From Molossus alvarezi (taxonomy: Eukaryota; Chordata; Mammalia; Chiroptera; Molossidae): 64,000 nt of DNA. Below, in pieces: positions 39,552-50,743 of the stretch. The stretch's first letter is position 1. Each line of letters starts with the position of its first letter. Location: assembly GCA_037176705.1 (NCBI GenBank), contig JBAWUJ010000056.1:62001-126000 (forward strand), written 5' to 3'. Under the pieces are notes generated by a model, which worked only from the letters and a program-made list of their open reading frames with translations, was not told where the DNA came from and did no database searches. Position numbers and translations under genes: made by a program.

Positions 39552-41781
39552 ATGGAGAGAACTACTGTGTTACATGTAAGAAACTACTTAGTTTTACATA
39601 GAAGGAACTAGCTAGTGTTCCATAGATAAAAATAGCTAGTATTCCATGGAGGGACCTACTTAGTGTTCCAGGGAGGGAATTACTTAGTGTTCCATGGAAG
39701 AAACTATTTACTATTTTAAGGAAGGAAGTAGCTAGTGTTCCATGGAAGGAGTTCTTTAGTGGTCCATGGAAGGAACTTGCTAGTGTTTCATGGAAGGACC
39801 TAGCTAGAGTTCCATGGAAAAAACTAGCTAGTGTTCCATGGAAGGAAGTAGCTAATGGTCCATGGAAGGAACTACTTAGTGTCTCATGGAAGGAACTATC
39901 TTGTGTTCCATTGAAGAAAGTAGCTAGTGTTCCATGGAAAAAACTAGCTAGTGTTCCATGGAAGCAACCAGCTGGTGTTTCATAGAAAAGAATATGTTGT
40001 GTTCCACAGATAAAATACTTAGTGTTCCAAGGAGGAAACTAGCTAGTGTTCCATGAAAAAGTAACTTGTGTTCCATGTAAGGAAAGACTTAGTGTCCCAT
40101 GAAATGAACTAACTTGTGTTCCATGCATTAAACTAGCTTGTGTTCCATGGAAGAAACTATTTAGTGTTCCATGAAAGGAATTACTTAGGGTCTATAGAAG
40201 GAACTAGCTAGAATTCCATGGAAGAAACCACTTACTGTTCCATGTAAGAAATTACTTAGTGTTCCATGGAAGGAACTAGCTATTGTTCAATGGAAGGAAC
40301 TAGCTAGTGTTCCATGGAAGAAACTGCTTAGTCTTTCATGGATAAAACAAGCTAGTGTTCTATGGAAGAACTACTTAGTGCTCCATGGATGGAACTCCTT
40401 AATGTTCCATGGAAGCGACTACTTTGTGTTCCATGGAAGGAACTAGTTAGTGCTCCTTGGAAAGAACTAGATGGTGTTCCATGGGAGGAACTACTTAGTG
40501 TTCCATGGAAGAAACTAGTTACTGCTCCATGAAAGGAACTAGTTAGTGTTTCATGAAGAAACTAGCTTGTGTTCCATGGAAGAAACTAGCTTGTGTTCCA
40601 TGGAAGAAGCTAGCTAGTGTTCCATGGAATAAAGTAGCTAGTGTTCCATGAAAGGAACTAGCTTGTGATCCATGGAGGGAACTAGCTAGTGTTCTATGGA
40701 AAGAACAATTTAGTGTTTCATGGAAGGAAGTACTTAGTGTTCCGTGAAAGGAAACAGCTAGTTTTTCATAAAAGAAACCAGTTAGTTTTTCATGGAAGGA
40801 ACCATCTAGTTAGCCGTGGGAGGAACTACTTAGTGTTACATGGAAGGAACTACATAGAGTTCCATTTAAGGAACTAATTAGTTTTCCATGGAAGAATCTA
40901 CTTAGTGTTCCATGGAAGAAAATACTTAGTGTTTTATGGAAGGAACTAGCTAGTGACCCATGAAAGGAACTAGATAGTGTTCCATGGAAGGAAATACTTA
41001 GTGTTTCATGGAAGGAAATACTTAGTGTTCCATGGAAGGAAGTAGATAGTGTTTCATGGAAGGAACTACTTAGTGTTCCATGGAAGGAACTACTTAGTTA
41101 TCAATGGAAGGAACTAGATAGTGTTCCATGGAAGGAACTACTTAGTGTTCCATCGAAAGAACTACTTAGTGTTCCATGGAAGAAACTTCTTAGTGTTTAG
41201 CAGAGGAAAATCGCTACTGTTCCATGAAAGGAACTATGTAGTGTTTCATGGAAGGAACTAGCTAGTCTTCTATGGATAAAGCTATTTAGTGTTCCATTGT
41301 AGGAACTATATGGTGTTCCATCAAATGAACTAGCTAGTGTTCCATGGAAGAAACAACTTAGTGTTCCGTGAAAGAAACTTACTAGTGTTCCAAGGGAGGT
41401 TCCAGCTAGTGATCCATAAAAAAAAACTACTGAGTGTTCCATGGAAACAAACTACTTAGTGTTCCATGGCAGTAAAAAGCTACTGGTCCAATGAAGAAAC
41501 TGTCCAGTGGTCCATAGAAGAAACTACTTAGTGCTCCATGGAAGAATCTACTTAGTGGTCCATAGGTGAAACTAGCTAGTGTTCCATGGAAGGAACTATC
41601 TATTGTTTCCTGGAAAGATCTAGCTAATGTTCCATGGAAGGAACTCTTTTGTGTTCCATGGAAGGAAATACTTAGTGTTCCATCTAAGACACTACTTAGT
41701 TTTCCACAGAAGAAACTACTTAGTGTTCCATGGAAGAAACTAGCTAATGTACCATGGTAAGGACTAGTTAGTGTTCAATGG

Positions 41782-41799
41782 AAAAAAGTACTTAGTGTT
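41782..41799 (-). other. Empty (pre-insertion) site of L1 B in inverted duplicate
   Basis: The reverse complement here matches the L1 B target duplication at 17 of 18 bases. It is followed directly by CCATTGAACACTAA, as on the right of L1 B, and preceded by the unit found on its left. Further right-flank landmarks match, including TGTCTTAGATGGAAC (near 36182 and inverted near 41690). This shows the locus before insertion. Confidence 0.85.
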
Positions 41800-42792
41800 C
41801 CATGAAAGGAACTAGTTAGTGTTACATGGAAGAAACTAGTTAGAGTTCCATGCAAGATATTATATAGTTTTCCATGGAAGGAACTAGCTAGTTTTCCATG
41901 GAAGAAACCACTTAGGGTTTCATTGAAGTAAGTACTTAATGTTCTGTGGAAGGAACTAGCTAGTTTTCTAGGAAAGGAAATAGTTAGAGTTTCTGGTGAG
42001 AAACTACTTAGTATTCCAGAGAAGAAACTACCTAGTTCCAGGGGAAAATCTAGCTAGTGTTCCAAGACAGATACTAGTTAGTGTTCCATGGAAGGAACTA
42101 GCTAGTGTTCCATGGAAGGAACTAGCTAGTGTTCCATGAAAGGAACAAGTTAGTGTTCCATTAAAGAAGGAAGTACTTAGCTTTTCATGGAAATAACTAC
42201 TTAGTGTTTCATGAAAAAAATTTGCTAGTGTTCCATGGAAAAAACTACGTAGTGTTGCATGTAAGGAATTATTTAGTGTTCCAGGGAAGAAACTACTTAG
42301 TTTTCTAGAAAAGGAACTAGATAGTGTTTCAGGGAAAGAAATAGCTAGTATTCCACAGAATTAACTAGCCAGTATCCATGGAAGGAACATGCTAGTGTTC
42401 CATGGAGTGAACTAGCTAGTGTTTAATGGAAGGAACTGGCTAGTGTTCCAAGAAGGAACTAGCTAGTTATCCATGGAAGTAACTATTTAAAGTTTCATGA
42501 AAGGAACTAGTGTTTTATGGAAGGAAATAGCCAGTGTTCCATAAGAAAAAATACTGAGTGTTCCATGTAAAAAAAATAGCCACTGTTTCATGGAAGGAAC
42601 TAGCTAGTGTTCCATGGAAAAAACTACATAGTGTTTAATGGAAGGTACTAGGTAGAACAGGCTAGTGTTCCATAAAAGGAACTACTTAGTGTTCCATGGA
42701 TGGAACTACTTAGTGTTCCATGACAAGAACTAGCTTGTGTTCCTTGGAAGGTAGTAGTTAGTGTTCCATGGAAAGTATTACTTAGTATTAAA

Positions 42793-42987
42793 TTGAAGGA
42801 ACTTGCTAGTGTTTCATGGAAGGAACTAGCTAGTGATCCATGGATGGAACTACATAGTGTTCCATGGAAGAATGTACTTAATGTTCAATGGAAGGATCTA
42901 CTTAGTGTTGCATGGAAAGAACTAGCTAGTGTTCCAAGGATAAAACTAGTTAGTGTTCCATGGTTGAAACTACATAGTGTTCCATAG
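42793..42987 (-). repeat. Inverted duplicate of 29402-29602
   Basis: The translated frame here and the minus frame of 29402-29602 share an irregular octapeptide series (ELASVSWKELASDPW, then LHSVPWK, VLNVQWKDLLSVAWKELASVP). These irregular positions are rare elsewhere, so the two stretches are true duplicates in opposite orientation. Confidence 0.85.
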
Positions 42988-45900
42988 CAGGAACTATTTA
43001 GTGTTCCATGGAAAAAAATACATAGTGTTCCATGGAGAGAACTAGCTAGTGTTCCATGGAAGGAACTACTTAGTGTTCCATGGAAGGAACTACTTAGTGT
43101 TCCATGGAAAGAACTACTTAGTGTTCAATGGAAGGAAGTAGCTAGTGTTCCTTGGAATAAACCAGTTAGTGTTCCATGGAAAGAACTACTTAGTGTTTCA
43201 TGGAGGGAATTAGCTGGTGTTCCATAGAAAAAACTATCTAGTGTTCCATGGAGGGAACTAGTTAGTGTTCCAATGAAGAAACTAGTTAGTGTTTCAAGGA
43301 AGGAGCAAGGTAGTGTTCCATAGAAGGATCTAGCTAGTGTTCCATAAAAAAACTACATAGTGTGCCATGGAAGAAACTACTTAGTGTTCCATGGAAAAAA
43401 CAAACTACAGTTCCATGGAAGAAACTAGCAGTTTTCCATTGAAGAAACTACTTAGTGTTCCAAGGTTGATACTATATAGTGTTTCATGGAAGGAACAAGC
43501 TAGTGTACCATAGAAAAAAATATCTAGTGTTCCAGGGAAGAATCAACTTAGTGTTTCACGGAAAAAACTACTTAGTGTTCTATGATAGGAACTAACTAGT
43601 GTTCCATGGAAGGTACAAATTATTGTTCCAAGAAAGGAACTACTTAGCGTTCCAATGAAGAAACTACTGAGTGTACCATGGAAGGATCTAGCTAGTGTTC
43701 TTTGGAAAAAAAAACTCCTTAGTATTCCATGGATTGATCTAGCCAGTGTTCCATGGAAGGTACTAGCTAAAGTTCCATGGAAGTATCTAAATAGTGTTCC
43801 ATGGAAGTAACTACTTAGTATTCCATGGAAAAAAAGTAACAAGTGTTCCATGGAAGGATCCAGCTAGTGTTCCATAAAAAAAATACTTAGTGTTTCATGG
43901 AAGAAGCTACTTAGTGTTCCATGGAAGAACAAGCTACTGTTCCATTGTAGGAACTAGCTAGTGTTCCTTGGAAGGAACTACCTAGTGTTTTATGGAAAGA
44001 ACTAGCTCGTGTTCCATGGAAGGAACTAATTTGTGTTCCTTGAAAGTAATTAGTTAGTGTTCCATGCAAGAAACTATAAAGTCTTCCATGGAAGGAAAAA
44101 GCAAGTTTTCCATGGAAGAAACTACTTAGGTTTTCATGAAAGTAAATACTTAATGTTCCATGGAAGGACGTATTTAGTGTTCCAGGAAAGTTACTAGTTA
44201 GTGTTCCCAGGAATGAACTACTTAGTGTTCCAGAGAAGAAACTTGTTAGTGTTCCAGAATAAAAGGAACTATTTCATGTTCCATGGAAAAACTACCAAGT
44301 TTTCCATGGAACGACCTAGCTTGTGTTCCATGGAAGGATCTACTTAGTGTTCCATGCAAGTAACTACTTAGTGTTTCATGTAAGGAACTAGCTACTTCCT
44401 TCCAGAGAACACTAAGTAGGTGTTTCCATTGAACACTAAGTAGTTTCTTCTATGGAACACTAGCTAGTTCCGCCCATGAATTGCTAGCTAGTTCCTTCCA
44501 TGGAACACTAGCTAGTTTTTTCCATGGAACAATAGCAATTACCTTCCAAGGAACACTAAGTAGTGTCTTCAATAGAACACTAGCTAGTTCATTCGATGGA
44601 ACACTAAGTAGTTTCATCTATGGAAAACCATCTAGTTTCTACCATGGAACATCAGCTAGTTCCTTCCATGGAACACTAAGTAATTACTTCAATGGAAAAC
44701 TAGCTAGTTCCTTCCATGGAACACTAGCTAGTTCCTTCCATGGAACTCTAAGTAGTTCCTTCCATGGAACACTAGCTAGATCATTCAATGGAACAATAGT
44801 TAGTTTCTTCCATGAAACACTAACTAGTTCCCTCCATGGAACAGTAATTAGTTTATACCTTGGAATACTAGCTAGTTCCTCCCATAGAACACTAAGTAGT
44901 TTCTGTCAAAAAACACTAAGTATTTCCTTCCGTGGAACACAAACTTATATTTTACATGGAACACTAGCTAGTTCCTTCCATGGAACATTAAATAGTTCCC
45001 TTTATGGAACACTATGTAGTTTTCTACATGGAACTCTAAGTAGTTCCCTACATTAAACACTAGCTAGTTTATTCCTTGGTACACTAGATAGTTCCTTCCA
45101 TGGAACACTAAGTTGTTACTTCCATGGAACACTTAGTAGGTCCTCCCATGGAAAACTAAATTGTACCTTCCATGAAACACTAGCGAGTTTTTTCCATGGA
45201 ACACGAGCTAGTTCCTTTTATGGAACGCCACGTAGTTCCTTCCATGGAACACTAAGTATTTCCTTCCATGTAACACTAGGTAGTTCCTTCTATGGAACAG
45301 TAGATACTTCCTTCCACAGGACACTAAGAAGTCCATCCATGGAACTCTATGTAGTTCCTTCCATGGAACACTAGTTAGTTACTTCCATGGGACACAAAGT
45401 AGTTCTTTCCATGAAACACTAGCTGGTTTCTTCCATTAAACACTAGCGAGTTCCTTCCAGAAAACATTAAGTAGTTCCTTCCTTAAACACTAAGTAGTAC
45501 TTTCCATAGGACACAAACTAGTTCCTTGCATGGAACACAAACTAGTTCCTTGCATGGAACACTACCTACTTCTTTCTTGGAACACTAGCTAGTTCCATCC
45601 ATGGAACACTAAATATTTCCTTCCATGGATCACTAGCTAGTTTCTTCCATAAAACAGTTAGAAGTTTCTTCCATGGAACACAAAGTAGTTCCCTCCATGG
45701 AACAATAAGTAGGTCTCTCCTTTAAACACCAGCTATTTTTTTTTCATAAAACACTAGCTAGTTCATTTAATGGAGCACTAAGCACTTCTATCCATGTAAC
45801 ACTGTAGTTTTCTCCATGGAACACTTAGTAGTTATTTCCATGTACACTAGCAGGTTCCTTCCATGGATCGCTAGCTGGATTATTCCACGGAATACTAAGC

Positions 45901-46019
45901 ACTTCCTCCTATGGAACATTAAGTAGTTCCATCCATGGAACTTTAGGTTTTTCATTCAATGGAACACTAATTAGTTTCTTCCATGAAACACTAAGTAATT
46001 CCTTGCATGGAACACTAGG

Positions 46020-46510
46020 TAGTTTCTTCCATGGAACACGAAGTAGTTCCTTGCATGGAACAGTAGCTAGTTTCTTCCATGGAAAAGAAGTAGTTCCTTA
46101 CATGAAACAATAAGTAGTTACTTGCATGGAACACTAGCTACATCCTTCCATGGAACACCAGCTAGGTCGTTCCATGGAAAACTAGGTATTTTTTTCATGG
46201 AACATGAAGTAGTTTCTTGCATGAAACAGTAGCTAGTTTCTTCTATGGAACACAAGCTAGTTCCTTGCATGGAACACTAGCTAGTTGTATCCATGGAACA
46301 CTAAGGAGTTCCTTCCATGGAACACTAGCTAGGTTCTTCCATGAAACACTAAGTAGTTCCTTCCATGGAACACTACTTTTTTCCATGGACCACTAAGTAG
46401 TTCCTTGCATGGAACAATAGCTAGATTCTTCTATGGAACACAAGCTAGTTTCATACATGGAGCACTAGCTATTGCTTCCATGGAACACTAAGGAGTTCCT
46501 TCCATGGAAC
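46020..46510 (+). repeat. ~187-bp (8-unit) higher-order tandem repeat
   Basis: The series AAGTAGTTTCTTGCATG, CAGTAGCTAG, CTTCTATGGAACACAAGC, CTAAGGAGTTCC, CTAGCTAGG(T/C) starting near 46203 recurs near 46389. A third, more diverged version lies upstream from about 46020. Confidence 0.75.
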
Positions 46511-46859
46511 ACTAGCTAGGTCCTTTCATTAAAGACTAAGAAATTTCTTTCATGGAACACAAGCTATTTCCTTCAATGGAAAACTCAGTCTTTCTTTCCA
46601 TGGAACACTAGTTAGTTCCTTCCATGGAACACTATCTAGTTCCTTTCATGGAACATAAGTAGTTTCATCTATGGAACACAAGGTAGTTACTTTTATTGAA
46701 CACCAGCTAGTTCCTTCCATAAAACACTAGCTATTCCTTCCAAAAAACAAAAAATAGTTCCTTCCATTGAACACTAGTTACTTCCTTCCATGGAACACTA
46801 GCTAGTTTTTTCCATGATACTCTAAGTAGTTTCTTCCATGGAACACTAAGTAGTTTCTG

Positions 46860-47160
46860 CAATTGAACACTAACTAGTTACTTCCATGTTAGACTAGCTA
46901 CTTTTTTCATGGAACACTAACTAGTTTCTTCCATGGAGCAGTAATTAGTTTCTTCCTTTTAACACGAAAAAGTTCCTTTCATGGAACACTCTCTAGTTTC
47001 TTTCATGGAACACAAGCTAGTTTTTCCATGGAACGCTACATAGTTCCTTGCAAAGGACACCAGCTAGTTTCTTGTATGGAACAATAACTTGTTTCCTCCA
47101 TGGAACACTAGCTAGTTCCTTTCATGGACACTAGCTAGATCTTTCCATGGGACACTGCCT
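46860..47160 (+). repeat. Duplicate of 61580-61880
   Basis: Shared irregular units, in order: AATTGAACACTAACTAG / TTTGAACACTAGC, a CCATGTTA(G/C)ACTAG unit, a GGAGCAGTAA unit, GTTCCTTGCA..GGGACA/AGGACA, TTTCCTCCAT, and shortened CATGGACACTAGCTAG then CCATGGGACACT. The copies are 14.7 kb apart in the same orientation. Confidence 0.75.
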
Positions 47161-49330
47161 ACTTCCTTCCATGGAACAGTAAATAGTTTCTTCCATGGAA
47201 CACTAAGTAGTTTCTTCCATGGAAGAGTAACGAGTTCCTCCCTTGTAACACTATGTAGTTCTTTCCATGGAACACCAGCTAGATTCTTCCATGCAACACT
47301 ACCTAGTTCTTTCCATGGGACACTACCTAGTTCCTTCCATGGAATAGTAAGTAGTTCTTTCCATGGTACACTAAATCATTTCTTCCATGGAACACTAGCT
47401 CGTTCCTTCCATGAAATACTAATTAGGTCCTTTCATGGAACGCTAGCTAGTTACTTTCATGGAACACTAACTGTTTTTTTTCCATGGAATACTAGGTAGA
47501 TTTCTGCATGGAACACCAGCTAGTTTTTTTCATGGAATACTAGCTAGTACCTACCATGGAGCACTAAATTGTTCCTTCCATGGAACACTAGCTTGTACCT
47601 TCCATGGAACATTAGCTAGTTATTTTATGGAATGCTAACTATTTTTCTATGGAATAGTTTGCAGTTTCTTCCATGGCACACTAGGCAGTTCCTTCCATGG
47701 AACACTAAGTAGTTCCTTCTATGGAACACTAGCTAGTTCCTGCCATGGAACACTAACTAGTTCCTTCTCTGGAACACTAAGTATTTCGTTCCCTGGAACA
47801 CTAACTAGTTCCTTTCCTGGAACACTATCTAGATCCTTCCATGGAACATTATGTAGTTACTTCCATGAAACCAAAAGTAGTTTCTTCCATGGAAAACAAG
47901 CTAGTTTTTTCCATGGAACACTTTTTGTTTTTTAAATAGAACACCAACTAGTTTCATCCATGGAACACTAACAACTTCTCCATGGAACACTAGATTGTTT
48001 ATTCAATGCAACACTAGCTAGTTCCTTTTATGGAACACTAAGTAATTCCTTCCATTGAACACTAAGTAGTCTCTTCCATGGAACACTAGATAGTTTCTTC
48101 CATAAAACAGTAAGTAGTTCCTTACATGGAACACCAGCTAGATTCTTCCATGAAACACTAAGTAGTTTGTTTCATAAAACACTAGCTAGTTCTAGCTAAT
48201 TCCTTCATGGAACACTAACTAAATCCTTCCATGTAACACTAAGCAGTTCCTCTCATGGAACATTATTTAGTTCCTTTCTTGGAACACGAGCTAGTTTTTT
48301 CCATGGAACACTATATAGTTCCTCGCATGGAAACTTAATTAGTTTCTTCCATGGATAACTAACGAGTTTCTTCCATGGAACACTACTTAGTTTCGTTCAT
48401 GGAACATTACTAGTTCTTTCAATGGAACACGAATTAGTTTCTTCCATGGAACACCAAGTACTTTTTACCATGGAACAGTAATTTCTTCCTTCCATGGAAC
48501 AGTAACTTGTTCCTTTTATGGAACACTAGCTAGTTCCTTCCAAGGAAAATTATTTCTTTCCATGAAAAACTAAGTAGTCCCTTCCATGAAACACAAGCTA
48601 GTTTTTTCCATGGAATACTAGCTAGTTCTTTCCATGGCACACTAGCTTATTTTTTCGATGGAACTCTATGTAATTCATTTCATGGAACACTAAGTAGTTC
48701 CTTCCATGGAACACTAAATAAATTCTTCCATGAAACACTATGTAGTTTCTTCTATGAAACACCAGGGAATTGCTTCCATGGAACACAAACTAGTTTCTTC
48801 CATGGGACACTAATTAATTCCTTCCATAAAAGAAGGGTAGTTCCATCCATGGACTACTAAATAGTTTTTCCAGGAAACACTAAGTAGATACTTCCATTGA
48901 CAGTAGCTTGCTCCTTCTATGGAACACTAAGTAGTTTCTTCCATGAAACACTAAGAGGGTTTTTTTTTTTTTTATGGAGCACTAGCTAGATCCGTCCATG
49001 GAAGGCTAGTTAGTTCCTTCCAATGAACACTAAGTTGTTCCTTCCATGGAACACTAGCTAGATACTTCCATGGAACACTATATAGTGCCTTCAATGGAAC
49101 AATATCTAGTTCCTACCATGGAACACTAACTAGCTCTTTCCATGCATCACAAATATTTTCTTCCATTGAACACTAGCTATTTTCTTCTATTGTATACTAA
49201 GTAGTTATTTCCGTGGAACACTAAGTAGTTTTTTGCATGGAACACAAACTTATTCCTTCCATGGAACACTAAGTGGCTCCTTCAATGGATCACTAAATAG
49301 ATCCTTCCATGAAACACTAAATAGTTTATT

Positions 49331-49907
49331 CCCTGGAACACTAGCTAGTTCCAACAACGAAACACGAGCTTGTTACTTCCATGAAACACTGGATATTTCC
49401 TTCCATGGAACACTAGCCAGGGCCTTCCTTGGAACACGAGCTAGTTCTTTGCTTGAAGAACTAGCCACTTCCTTTCATGGAACAGTAGCTAGGTCCTGCT
49501 GTGGAACACTATGTAGTTCCTTGCATGAGTCACTAGATAGTTTCTTCCATAAAACACTACATAGTTCCTTTAATGGAACACTAAGTAGTTTTTTCCATGG
49601 AACCCTAACTTGTTCCTTCCCTGGAACACTAGCTAGTTCCAACCATGGAATACTAGATAGATCATTCCATGAAACACTAGATATTTTCTTCCATGGAACA
49701 CTAGCTAGTTTTTTCCATGGAACAGTAGCTAGATCCTTCTGTGGAACACTAAGTAGTTCCTTGCATGACACATTAGCTAATTTCTTACATGAAACACTAA
49801 GTAGTTCCTTCCATGGAACACTAGTTAGTTTCTTCCATGAAACACTAACTATTGCCCTTCATTTAACACTAGGTAGTTCCTTCCATGGAACATTAACAAT
49901 TTTTTAG
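49331..49907 (+). repeat. 288-bp (12-unit) spaced duplication
   Basis: CCCTGGAACACTAGCTAG at 49331 recurs at 49619, exactly 288 bp or 12 units on. It is followed in both by CCATGAAACACT(G/A)GATATTT, GTAGCTAGGTCCTGCTGTGG / GTAGCTAGATCCTTCTGTGG and TTGCATGA units. The first copy has two additional units. This duplication sits in the longest open frame of the satellite. Confidence 0.82.
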
Positions 49908-50534
49908 ATGGAACACTAACTAGTTCCTTCCATGGAACACTAACTTGTTTGTTAATGGTACAAGAGCTAATTCCCTACATGAAACACTAAGTAGTTCTTT
50001 CCATGGAACACTAACTCGTTTCTTCCAAAGAACACTAGCTAGTAACTTTCATTGAACACTAAGTAGTTCCTTCCATGGAACACTAAGTAATCCCTTCCAT
50101 TGACACTAGCCAGTTCCTTCTATGGAACACTAGCTAGTTCCTTCCATGGAACACGATGTAGTTCTTTCCATGGAACACTAACACGTTCTTCCATGAAACT
50201 CTAGCTTGTTCCTTCCATGGAACATTAAGTAGTTTCATCCATGGAACTCTAAGTAGTTCATTCCATGGAAATCTAGCTAGATCCTTCCATTGAACACTAA
50301 TTAGTTCCCTGCAAGGAACACTATGTAGTTCATTTCATGAAACAATAGCTAGTTCTTGCTAGTTCTTTCCATGAATCACTAAGTAGTTTTTTCCATGGAA
50401 CACTAAGTAGTTCCTTCAACGGAACACTAGTAATTCCATTCAATGGAATGGTACCTTGTTCTTCCATAGGACACTAAGTAGTTTCTTCCATGAAACTCTA
50501 AGTAGTTTTTTTTTATTAATTAATTTTTGTTACA

Positions 50535-50743
50535 AAAGTTTCTCCTTTTCCCCCACAGATCCTTCCCTCCCCCTCCCTCCCTGCCCTTTCCACAGTTTGC
50601 TGTACATGTCCACTGTTCATTCATACATGCATATAAGTTCTATGGTTTATCTCTTCCCCACCACCCCCCTATTTAGAATATGTCAGTCTGTATTCCACTT
50701 CCACTTCTCTGGGACTAACCCTTTCCTCAGACTGTTATGTTCA
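50535..50743 (-). other. L1 copy C 3' UTR with polypurine tract
   Basis: C-rich on + at about 50550-50590 and 50655-50670, so G-rich in the L1 sense. It sits in the same position as in copies A and B. Confidence 0.72.

Larger units (their letters stand above)
39552..44394 (-). repeat. Inverted satellite block (24-bp units on minus strand)
   Basis: Every unit here reads as the reverse complement of the surrounding array (GTTCCATGGAAGGAACTAGC on +). The left junction is at the CATGG of one unit (39541-39555) and the right junction is inside ACTAGCTA (44387-44394). Distinctive variant units match 28.5-30.28 kb and 36.09-37.1 kb in inverse order, so this is an inverted duplicate and not a simple inversion. 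No gene is present; open frames such as 40689-40877 and 43543-43851 are octapeptide repeats. Confidence 0.95.
44395..50509 (+). repeat. 24-bp palindromic satellite array, segment 4
   Basis: Satellite back in the + orientation, without genes. It contains long octapeptide open frames (44481-45056, 191 codons; 49233-49907, 224 codons) that reflect the multiple-of-three period. It also holds an exact 24-bp unit repeat at about 45509-45556 and a T-tract unit at 48959-48973. Confidence 0.97.

Noticed and set aside
49233..49907. 224-codon open frame as a protein-coding gene
   Set aside because: It is pure satellite: degenerate SSFHGTLA octapeptides with no start context, no non-repeat domain, and overlapping open frames on the other strand. 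A 24-bp period without stops in one frame produces this automatically.
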